From the NCBI GenBank assembly GCA_945866505.1, contig CAMBHH010000203.1:1-5741 (forward strand): 5,741 nt of DNA, given 5' to 3'. Under the pieces are notes generated by a model, which was not told where the DNA came from, did no database searches, and was given only the letters and a program-made list of their open reading frames with translations. The position numbers were made by a program, and so were the translations under genes. Shown here one piece after another: positions 1 through 5,741 of this stretch; the stretch's first letter is position 1; each line of letters opens with the position of its first letter. This stretch comes from Flavobacterium psychrophilum (GTDB lineage: Bacteria > Bacteroidota > Bacteroidia > Flavobacteriales > Flavobacteriaceae).

Positions 1-2282
1 CAAACAAAGATTTTTTTGACGAAGGCAATTGGAAAATTTCTACTACAAATAGCGCTCCTGTTAGTGGCACAATAGACCCAGGTCTAGCCATCAATTTGCC
101 TATGGAAATCAACAATGTAAATCTTGTAATTAATGCCACGGGGGAAATTAATTTAGGTACAGGAAGCCTTAGTATCAATAAGGCAAATCTTACCGCTCAA
201 TCTATATCAGCAGCCGGTGGAAGTTTAAATATTAATGAGGGCGCTTACATAGAATTGACTGCCACGACCCCTTTTAAATCTACCACTCCTAGAATACAAA
301 TCAATTTTACGTCCGGACTATCTTGGATAAAAACGACTAATTCCTCAGCAAGATTGGTTTCTATTACCAATGTGGGACAAATAAAAGTAAACGGCGCTAA
401 TGCAGTTTATAAAGCCAATTTACGCTTGGATAATTATTACCTCAAAGGCTGTGTGATTCGCCCTAATGTAGCCACCACTACCCCTCTAACGGTATATGAT
501 GGCGAAAATTTACAAGGAAGTGCAGCGCCAATTACAGTCAATGCAATCCATAGCGCTGATGCAATTGCAAATTCATTGAACAATAAAATAGAATCCTTTA
601 TTTTAAAAAAAGGATTTATGGTCACATTTGCGGACAAAACCGACGGTACAAGTAGCAGTAAAAACTATATTGCTTCTGAAAGTGATTTAGTAATTAATGC
701 CTTTCCTAAACTTTTACAAAACTCAATTTCGTTTATACGTGTGTTGCCTTGGAACTGGGTAACAAAAAAAGGAAGGACAGGCACCGGAACTGACTTGAAT
801 ACTACTTGGAGATACAATTGGGGAAATGGTGATAGTTCTACTATTGATATCGAGCAAGCGCCGATGGCAGCCTTTGGAGCCCAAGCCGATGACGACGCAG
901 ATATCGCGCTTTACGTTGGGAAATACAACAGCACACACGTTATGGCTTTTAACGAAGCCGATAATTGTTTTGATCAATCGGGTCAGTACGGAGACCCAAA
1001 ATTATGTGTTACAGATGAAGCTGTTCGATTGTATAAAAACTTAATGAAAACCGGAATGCGCCTTGTTTCGCCAAGTTGTACAGAAGGAGCAGCAACGGGT
1101 TGGTTAAAGGAGTTTCATACTAAAGCAACTGCTCAGGATATTAGAATTGATGTTATAGGGGTGCATTGGTATGACTGGGGAAGCAATCCTAAATCAAACC
1201 CAAATCCCACAGCACTTCAGGTTTTTAATAGATTCAAAGCTTATCTTACCAATGTTCGTAAGTTGTATGGTTTGCCAATCTGGATTACAGAATTCAATGC
1301 TAATCCATACCGTTCAACGGCCATACAACAAGGTTTTATGGAATTGGCTTTGCCATACCTTGAAACGCTGTCCTATGTAGAACGCTACAACTGGTTTCAA
1401 CCCAACCCAACTCCCGAAATCGATACCGATAATGCGAATTTAGTAGGTCCAGGGGAATTTTATACCACAAGACCTCCAGCGTCAACGCCTATTTTAACCT
1501 CAGTGGGGACAGCCTATAAAAATCAAGTTTCATCTCCATCAATTCCTGAAGCTACTACAAATGCAGACAACAATTTGAATTTATTACAATATCCAAATAT
1601 TGCTTTGAACAAACCTGCAACAGCAAATTCGTCTTTTTCGTCTTCTTCCTTGCCAGCACTGGCCGTTGATGGTAATACAACATTGAGTACCTCGCTTTGG
1701 AGTGTCAATATCGGTAATACAGCAAGCGCTAATTTGAGCCCACTACCCGCTTGGATCGAAGTAGATTTACAAGGAAGTTATACAATAGATAGTTTTCGAA
1801 TTTTTGAAACTTCAAGTACATCAAAAGATTTTAATTTTCAAGTGTGGGATGCTACATTAAACTCGGGAGCTGGAGGTTGGAGTAATGCCTTGACCGTAAC
1901 TGGAAATCCACAATCGCCGCTAACTACCTATAAAACGATAAATCCTGTTACTACTACAAAAGTTAGACTGTTTATAACCGCACACAATAGTACAACCTTG
2001 TTAAGAATGTTTGAATTAGAAGTTTATGGAATACTTGCAACAAACCTAAATATTAAACAATATGATCAACAACCTTTTAGTATTTTTCCAAATCCAATTG
2101 TTGATGGAGTCTTAAATATTGTGGGCGATACCGAAATTGAATCCGTTGCAGTTTATAACATTCTCGGCACTAAAATTAACATTCCCTTTGATAGCAATCA
2201 GGTGCAGGTTTCCGCTTTAGCGCCTGGTATTTACTTTTTAAGAATCAATAATAAACATAGTTTCAAATTCATTATAAAGTAG
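1..2282 (+). CDS. Secreted modular glycoside hydrolase (GH128-like barrel, F5/8 type C domain, T9SS type A sorting tail), 5' partial
   Basis: The frame is open from base 3 to the stop at 2280-2282, giving 759 visible residues. The start and any signal peptide lie upstream of the window; an in-frame TTG at 96 is not a credible start because the coding character continues before it. Seen in order: a beta-rich, Asn/Thr/Ser-rich region (about 3-600); a glycosidase barrel (about 711-1397) with SFIRVLPWNW, MAFNEADN, GVHWYDWG, LPIWITEF and ERYNWF; an F5/8 type C, discoidin-like domain (about 1593-2030) beginning NIALNKPATA; and a C-terminal T9SS domain. The barrel motifs match the Glyco_hydro_cc family (GH128 and relatives, clan GH-A fold). 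By analogy the Glu of FNE (codon 954-956) would be the acid/base and the Glu of ITEF (codon 1290-1292) the nucleophile. GH128 members cut beta-1,3-glucan, but the fucosidase and sulfatase neighbours suggest another substrate. Likely an extracellular or cell-surface endo-acting enzyme; specificity is unknown. Confidence 0.85.
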   Translation, partial: NKDFFDEGNWKISTTNSAPVSGTIDPGLAINLPMEINNVNLVINATGEINLGTGSLSINKANLTAQSISAAGGSLNINEGAYIELTATTPFKSTTPRIQINFTSGLSWIKTTNSSARLVSITNVGQIKVNGANAVYKANLRLDNYYLKGCVIRPNVATTTPLTVYDGENLQGSAAPITVNAIHSADAIANSLNNKIESFILKKGFMVTFADKTDGTSSSKNYIASESDLVINAFPKLLQNSISFIRVLPWNWVTKKGRTGTGTDLNTTWRYNWGNGDSSTIDIEQAPMAAFGAQADDDADIALYVGKYNSTHVMAFNEADNCFDQSGQYGDPKLCVTDEAVRLYKNLMKTGMRLVSPSCTEGAATGWLKEFHTKATAQDIRIDVIGVHWYDWGSNPKSNPNPTALQVFNRFKAYLTNVRKLYGLPIWITEFNANPYRSTAIQQGFMELALPYLETLSYVERYNWFQPNPTPEIDTDNANLVGPGEFYTTRPPASTPILTSVGTAYKNQVSSPSIPEATTNADNNLNLLQYPNIALNKPATANSSFSSSSLPALAVDGNTTLSTSLWSVNIGNTASANLSPLPAWIEVDLQGSYTIDSFRIFETSSTSKDFNFQVWDATLNSGAGGWSNALTVTGNPQSPLTTYKTINPVTTTKVRLFITAHNSTTLLRMFELEVYGILATNLNIKQYDQQPFSIFPNPIVDGVLNIVGDTEIESVAVYNILGTKINIPFDSNQVQVSALAPGIYFLRINNKHSFKFIIK
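2070..2279 (+). other. T9SS type A C-terminal sorting domain (within the first CDS)
   Basis: The last ~70 residues carry the typical pattern: FSIFPNPIVDG, then a short beta strand (LNIVG), then VAVYNILGTKI, then LAPGIYFLRI and a basic end (FKFIIK). In Bacteroidota this domain directs a protein through the outer membrane by the Type IX system, after which it is usually cleaved and the protein is released or attached to the surface. It places this enzyme outside the cell. The two fucosidases and the visible part of the sulfatase show only an N-terminal signal peptide. Confidence 0.93.
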
Positions 2283-2412
2283 TTACGGTTTGAAATTCGT
2301 ACTGCTATAAATTCAATGTGTTGTAAATTAATTTTAACATTCTCGTTGTCTATATTAATAATTCAGTTTTTTAAAAATAATGTTCTTAATCAAAATAAAT
2401 ACGTTAGCCGTA
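2283..2412. other. Intergenic leader before GH29 copy A, no clear signal
   Basis: This 130-base, strongly AT-rich stretch is the longest gap in the window. I looked for the Bacteroidota promoter pattern (TTTG near -33, TAnnTTTG near -7) and found no good match; TACGGTTTG at 2284-2292 has the wrong internal spacing. There is a weak 5-bp inverted repeat (TTGAA at 2290-2294, TTCAA at 2312-2316) with no T-run after it, so it is not a convincing terminator. The gap could contain an internal promoter, but the sequence alone does not show one. Confidence 0.4.
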
Positions 2413-3897
2413 ATGAAAAAAGCCTTCCTACTACTAATCCTTACATTCAGTTTAAATCTATTTTCGCAAGGGCAAGTGAATGAACTGAATGCACTGCAAA
2501 TTAATCAAATTGAACGTGGTTATGGTATGTTTATACACTTTGGTGTAAATACCTTTAATGAAATTGAATGGTCAAACGGTAAACTGCCAGCATCTTCTTT
2601 TAATCCCACCAATTTGGACTGTGACCAATGGATAAAAGTAGCCAAGGAAGCAGGTTTTCGTTATGTGATTTTAATTACCAAACACCACGACGGTTTTTGC
2701 CTTTGGGATAGTAAATACACTGAATATGATGTAGCTTCGGCACCTGTAAAAACAGATATCGTTGCAGAAGTATCCAAAGCTTGCAAGAAATACGGCATTA
2801 AATTAGGACTTTATTATTCTTTATGGGATAGACATGAACCCTCGTACAAAGATGAACTGGCATATAAAGACTATATGAAAAACCAACTTGGCGAATTAAT
2901 GTCAAATTATGGAGATATTTGCGAATTATGGTTTGATGGAGGTTGGGATAAAAAGGAAAGTGCTTGGCATATAAAAGAAATTTATGATTCTGTTAAGGCA
3001 AAACAACCCAATTGTTTGATTACAATTAATCATTCTATAGGTTATCCAAAAGGAGGAGCTAAGAAATCGATAATTGATCCTATGAATTATCAATATGCCG
3101 ATCCGATTCGATATTTTCCTATTGATTTCAGAATCAAAGACCCCAATTTTGCAAGATGGGATGACCCAAAATATTACACATATGACAATACGTTGTATTA
3201 TTTACCTTTCGAGCACACCATTTGCCTCTCGGATCGATGGAATTGGTTTCAAAAGAAAAAAGTATTGGCCGCAAGACCTATTGATGAGTTAGAGGAATTG
3301 GTGTATTGGGGCACAGCCAATAATAATATAATGATAATTAATGTTCCACCAGATCCTACTGGGCAAATCAGAACCAACGAAAAAAATAGAATTTTTGAGC
3401 TAGCGGATAGATTGGGAATTCGTGGTGGAAAAAAGAAACTTCCTTCAGGACCGGTAAATTTAACATTCAAAGAAAAAATAATCGCCAGCAGCGAAGTGCC
3501 AAATTTTGAAGCCGAAAAAGCTAATGATTACAGTCTAGAAACCTATTGGACAGCCAAGGATTCGGTAGCCGATTTAGAAATTTCTTTCGACAATAAAGCG
3601 ACATTTGATCGCATTGTTTTATTTGAAAATGCGGTGTTGAAAGACTTGGGAGATAATTTTTCCAAAATCAGAACTTTCAAAATCAAAGAGTATGAATTGC
3701 TATCTTTTTCCAACGGTGTTTGGGATACATTTTATACAGGAGATTTGATCGGAGCAGCCAAAATAATCAAACTTCCCAATGAAATTACAGCAGAAAAAAT
3801 AAAATTAAGAATCCTAAAATCAGATGGAAATCCATCAATTTGTCATTTTTCTGTATCGAAAGAATCAACTCGAGGAATTCGAAAACTTAAAAAATAG
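2413..3897 (+). CDS. GH29 alpha-L-fucosidase, copy A, with C-terminal galactose-binding-like domain
   Basis: Predicted exo-enzyme of 494 residues that removes alpha-L-fucose from glycans by the retaining mechanism. The ATG at 2413 is chosen over an in-frame ATG at 2380. It gives a classic signal peptide (MKKAFLLLIL..., likely cleaved at S18/Q19) and a length matching the downstream paralog (492). The GH29 barrel spans about residues 28-350, with GYGMFIHFG (H42), TKHHDGFCLW (H91, H92), ELWFDGGW (likely nucleophile D175) and LPFEHTICLSD (E267, aligned with the Glu of the WE-x-C segment of other family members, an acid/base candidate). The EW after FNE and the long HHDGFCLW block resemble GH29-B (alpha-1,3/1,4-fucosidases), but this subfamily call is tentative. 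Residues about 355-480 form an F5/8 type C-like beta-sandwich, possibly glycan-binding. No lipobox is seen, so it is probably periplasmic. It lies 130 bases after the T9SS enzyme and 58 before its paralog. Confidence 0.93.
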   Translation: MKKAFLLLILTFSLNLFSQGQVNELNALQINQIERGYGMFIHFGVNTFNEIEWSNGKLPASSFNPTNLDCDQWIKVAKEAGFRYVILITKHHDGFCLWDSKYTEYDVASAPVKTDIVAEVSKACKKYGIKLGLYYSLWDRHEPSYKDELAYKDYMKNQLGELMSNYGDICELWFDGGWDKKESAWHIKEIYDSVKAKQPNCLITINHSIGYPKGGAKKSIIDPMNYQYADPIRYFPIDFRIKDPNFARWDDPKYYTYDNTLYYLPFEHTICLSDRWNWFQKKKVLAARPIDELEELVYWGTANNNIMIINVPPDPTGQIRTNEKNRIFELADRLGIRGGKKKLPSGPVNLTFKEKIIASSEVPNFEAEKANDYSLETYWTAKDSVADLEISFDNKATFDRIVLFENAVLKDLGDNFSKIRTFKIKEYELLSFSNGVWDTFYTGDLIGAAKIIKLPNEITAEKIKLRILKSDGNPSICHFSVSKESTRGIRKLKK

Positions 3898-3955
3898 AAA
3901 TTAAAATTTATAGCGTAGTTGTAATTCAAGTGCAATCTCAAAAACAATTGGAATA

Positions 3956-5434
3956 ATGAAAATAAGAGTAACACTATTTATATTGGCCAATAGCTTGTTC
4001 ATTTATTCGCAAATGCCAGTTAAAGAAGTTTCTCGTATACAAATAGATCAAATCGAAAGGGGTTACGGAATGTTTATTCATTTTGGTATTAACACTTTCA
4101 ACGAAACAGAATGGTCTAAGGGGAAATTACCAGTATCATCCTATAATCCCACGAATTTAGATTGTAATCAATGGGTGAAAACTGCCAAAGATGCGGGATT
4201 TCGATATGTGATATTAGTTACAAAACACGTAGACGGGTTTTGTCTTTGGGATAGTAAATACACGGATTATGATGTAGCCTCATCCCCTGAAAAAACAGAT
4301 GTAGTTGCCGAAGTTGCTAAAGCCTGTAAAAAATACGGCTTAGAGTTAGGACTTTATTATTCGTTGTGGGACACTCATGAACCCACATTTAGGGATAATG
4401 AAAAATATAATTTGTATATGAAAAATCAATTAACAGAATTGATGACGAATTATGGTGATGTCTGTGAGCTTTGGTTTGATGCTGCTTGGGAGAAAAAAGA
4501 AACCGATTGGGATATTCCAGCGGTTTACAAATATGTAAAAGCAATGCAACCCAATTGTCTTTTGACCGTAAATCATTCTATTGGAAAACCCGAGAATCGT
4601 AATAAAAAAAGCGAGCCTATAGATTTTAAGTATGGCGATCCGATGCGGTATTTTCCTATTGATTTCAGAATCAAAGACCCGAATTTAGCCCGATGGGACG
4701 ATCCTAAATATTATGAATTCGACAAAACCTTATACTATCTCCCTTTCGAACACACGATTTGTCTCTCGGATCGATGGAATTGGTTTCAAAAGAAAAAAGT
4801 GCTGGCAGCACGACCCGTTGATGAATTAGAAGAACTTTTTTATTGGGGTACGGCCAATAACAATATAATGATCGTCAATGTTTCACCAGATCAATCGGGT
4901 AGCATTAGAACTCACGAAAAAAATAGAATTTTGGAACTAGCCGAAAGACTTGGAATACGAGGCGGGAAAGGAAAACTCCCATCAGGATCTATCAACTTGA
5001 CTTTCAAAAAGAAGATAGTTGCAACTAGCGAAGTGAAGAATTTTGAAGCTAATAAAGCGAATGACTACAGTTTAGAAACCTTCTGGACAGCCAACGATTC
5101 TGTAGCCGATTTAGAAATTACATTCGAAGAGAAAGTCACATTTGATAGAATCGTTTTATTTGAAAATGCGGTATTGAAGGATTTGGGTGATAATTTTTCT
5201 AAAATCAGAACTTTTAAAATCAAAGAATATGAATTGCTGTCTTTTTCTAATGGTGTCTGGGATACTTTTTATATTGGTGATTTAATCGGAGCAGCCAAAA
5301 TAATAAAATTACCAACTGAAATTAAGGCAGAAAAAATAAAATTAAGAATACTAAAATCGGATGGGAAACCTTCTATAAGTCATTTTTCTGTATCGAAAGA
5401 ATCAACCCGAGGAATTCGGAAAATAATCAAGTAA
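3956..5434 (+). CDS. GH29 alpha-L-fucosidase paralog, copy B, with altered His-His motif
   Basis: A 492-residue tandem paralog of the preceding gene. ATG at 3956 begins a signal peptide (MKIRVTLFIL..., likely cleaved at S18/Q19). It keeps GYGMFIHFG (H42), the aligned nucleophile D175 in ELWFDAAW and the candidate acid/base E265 in LPFEHTICLSD, plus the same C-terminal F5/8-like domain. Three differences stand out. The His-His pair is His-Val (TKHVDGF, V92, codon 4229-4231). WFDGGW has become WFDAAW. Loops around residues 144-152, 183-192 and 211-218 diverge, the last with a two-residue deletion. The reading frame is intact and the catalytic carboxylates remain, so it is probably an active enzyme with changed substrate preference, although reduced activity is possible. 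Six cysteines (70, 96, 124, 170, 201, 269) are shared with copy A; copy A's C477 is Ser here. It is probably periplasmic and co-transcribed with the following sulfatase, whose start is 3 bases past this stop. Confidence 0.92.
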   Translation: MKIRVTLFILANSLFIYSQMPVKEVSRIQIDQIERGYGMFIHFGINTFNETEWSKGKLPVSSYNPTNLDCNQWVKTAKDAGFRYVILVTKHVDGFCLWDSKYTDYDVASSPEKTDVVAEVAKACKKYGLELGLYYSLWDTHEPTFRDNEKYNLYMKNQLTELMTNYGDVCELWFDAAWEKKETDWDIPAVYKYVKAMQPNCLLTVNHSIGKPENRNKKSEPIDFKYGDPMRYFPIDFRIKDPNLARWDDPKYYEFDKTLYYLPFEHTICLSDRWNWFQKKKVLAARPVDELEELFYWGTANNNIMIVNVSPDQSGSIRTHEKNRILELAERLGIRGGKGKLPSGSINLTFKKKIVATSEVKNFEANKANDYSLETFWTANDSVADLEITFEEKVTFDRIVLFENAVLKDLGDNFSKIRTFKIKEYELLSFSNGVWDTFYIGDLIGAAKIIKLPTEIKAEKIKLRILKSDGKPSISHFSVSKESTRGIRKIIK

Positions 5435-5437
5435 ATC

Positions 5438-5741
5438 GTGAAAAAACCTATTCTAAAATCTTTTCTTATTGTTTTATTGTGTGGTTTTTTTTCTAGCCTC
5501 ACGGCACAATCAAAGCCCAATATTATTTACATCTTAACAGACGATTTAGGATATGGAGATGTTGGTGCATTTAACAAAGAAGGCAAAATCAAAACGCCTA
5601 ACATCGATAAATTAGCTGCTGAAGGAATGAAATTTACCGATGCACACACATCTTCATCAGTATGTTCTCCAACACGCTACGGGATTTTGACTGGAAGATA
5701 CAATTGGCGAAGTAAACTTAAAGAATATGTTTTAAGCGGTA
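5438..5741 (+). CDS. Type I (formylglycine-dependent) sulfatase, family S1, 3' partial
   Basis: The first 101 residues of a sulfatase that runs off the window. The start is GTG at 5438-5440, three bases after the previous stop. It is the only start that includes the signal peptide (KKPILKSFLIVLLCGFF..., likely cleaved at A23/Q24 in LTAQS), because the next in-frame ATG is residue 64, inside the conserved core. PNIIYILTDDLGYGD holds the Asp pair (D35, D36) that binds the active-site calcium in this family. TPNIDKLAAEGMKFTDAH is typical of S1 sulfatases. C76-S-P-T-R80 is the CxPxR motif whose Cys is oxidised to formylglycine, followed by GILTGRYNWR. It is therefore a Cys-type enzyme needing a maturase (FGE or anSME) encoded elsewhere. 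It would hydrolyse sulfate esters on the glycan whose fucose is removed by the neighbouring GH29 enzymes. The S1 subfamily cannot be set from this fragment. The Cys in LLCG does not fit a lipobox, since Leu precedes it. Confidence 0.93.
   Translation, partial: MKKPILKSFLIVLLCGFFSSLTAQSKPNIIYILTDDLGYGDVGAFNKEGKIKTPNIDKLAAEGMKFTDAHTSSSVCSPTRYGILTGRYNWRSKLKEYVLSG

Larger units (their letters stand above)
2413..5434 (+). repeat. Tandem gene duplication (two GH29 copies, direct orientation)
   Basis: The units are 2413-3897 and 3956-5434. Hand alignment gives about 73% amino-acid identity over residues 21-210 and about 86% over 231-494 (copy A numbering), roughly 79% overall for the mature part. 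Exact DNA matches include a 38-base block (3226-3263 = 4763-4800) and a 32-base block (3112-3143 = 4649-4680). Forty-five consecutive residues are identical between 3601-3735 and 5138-5272. The signal peptides and intergenic leaders are not similar, so the duplication is old or the 5' ends have been replaced. Confidence 0.95.

Noticed and set aside
96..98. TTG as the start of the first gene
   Set aside because: The frame is open back to the window edge with the same protein-like composition, and no signal peptide follows the TTG although the protein needs one for T9SS export. The true start is outside the window.
437..1708. Several short open frames on both strands inside the first gene (437-637, 723-977 and 1523-1708 minus; 826-1044 and 1171-1380 plus)
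   Set aside because: They lie wholly within a strongly supported coding sequence, have no recognisable domains, and are not set in any operon arrangement.
2284..2292. TACGGTTTG as a Bacteroidota -7 promoter element
   Set aside because: The consensus TAnnTTTG has two bases between TA and TTTG; this has three, and no suitably spaced -33 TTTG precedes it. It also begins within a few bases of the stop codon.
2380..2412. Upstream in-frame ATG that would add 11 residues to fucosidase copy A
   Set aside because: The ATG at 2413 starts a canonical Met-Lys-Lys signal peptide and gives a length matching the paralog. The extra residues (MFLIKINTLAV) only blur the signal peptide.
3095..3470. Overlapping small frames (3095-3292 plus, 3249-3470 minus) inside fucosidase copy A
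   Set aside because: They are shadows of the GH29 coding frame, with low-complexity or hydrophobic translations and no start context.
3898..3955. Terminator or promoter between the two fucosidase genes
   Set aside because: The 58-base gap has no GC-rich stem followed by a T-run and no promoter-like motif. Read-through in one transcript is the simpler reading.
3956..5434. Copy B as a pseudogene because of the H92V change
   Set aside because: There are no frameshifts or internal stops. The aligned nucleophile and candidate acid/base are kept, the signal peptide is good, and differences in the C-terminal half are largely silent or conservative, so it is under selection as a protein.
5480..5484. 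Cys in LLCG of the sulfatase leader as a lipoprotein lipobox
   Set aside because: The residue before the Cys is Leu rather than Gly, Ala or Ser, and the Cys sits inside the hydrophobic core ahead of a better cleavage site (LTA/QS).

Overview
This window looks like part of a polysaccharide utilization locus (PUL) from a member of the Bacteroidota, most likely a flavobacterium. The sequence is AT-rich and codon use favours A/T third positions. There are no obvious Shine-Dalgarno sites. The first gene ends in a type A sorting domain of the Type IX secretion system (T9SS), which is restricted to that phylum. All genes lie on the + strand with short gaps (130, 58 and 3 bases), so they probably form one operon. 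Both window edges cut through genes.

Layout: (1) bases 1-2282 hold the 3' part of a large secreted modular enzyme. It has a beta-rich N-terminal region, a glycosidase barrel of the Glyco_hydro_cc / GH128-like type, an F5/8 type C (discoidin-like) domain and a T9SS sorting tail. (2) 2413-3897 and (3) 3956-5434 are two tandem GH29 alpha-L-fucosidase paralogs, about 79% identical in protein sequence by hand alignment of the mature parts. Each has a signal peptide and a C-terminal galactose-binding-like domain. (4) 5438-5741 is the 5' end of a type I (formylglycine) sulfatase with a signal peptide and a complete CSPTR active-site motif.

Inferred joint role: the T9SS protein would act outside the cell or on its surface as the endo-acting or binding component. 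The two fucosidases and the sulfatase, exported by ordinary signal peptides, would then trim fucose and sulfate from the oligosaccharides, probably in the periplasm. A sulfated, fucose-containing glycan (algal fucan, fucosylated algal galactan or a mucin-like glycan) fits this gene set. The exact substrate cannot be read from the sequence.

The most interesting points are these. One fucosidase copy has lost a histidine of the normally conserved fucose-binding His-His pair (H92V). The paralogs are more alike in their C-terminal half than in the catalytic half. A GH128-like barrel, a fold known from beta-1,3-glucan enzymes, sits beside fucosidases and a sulfatase, where a glucanase would not be expected.
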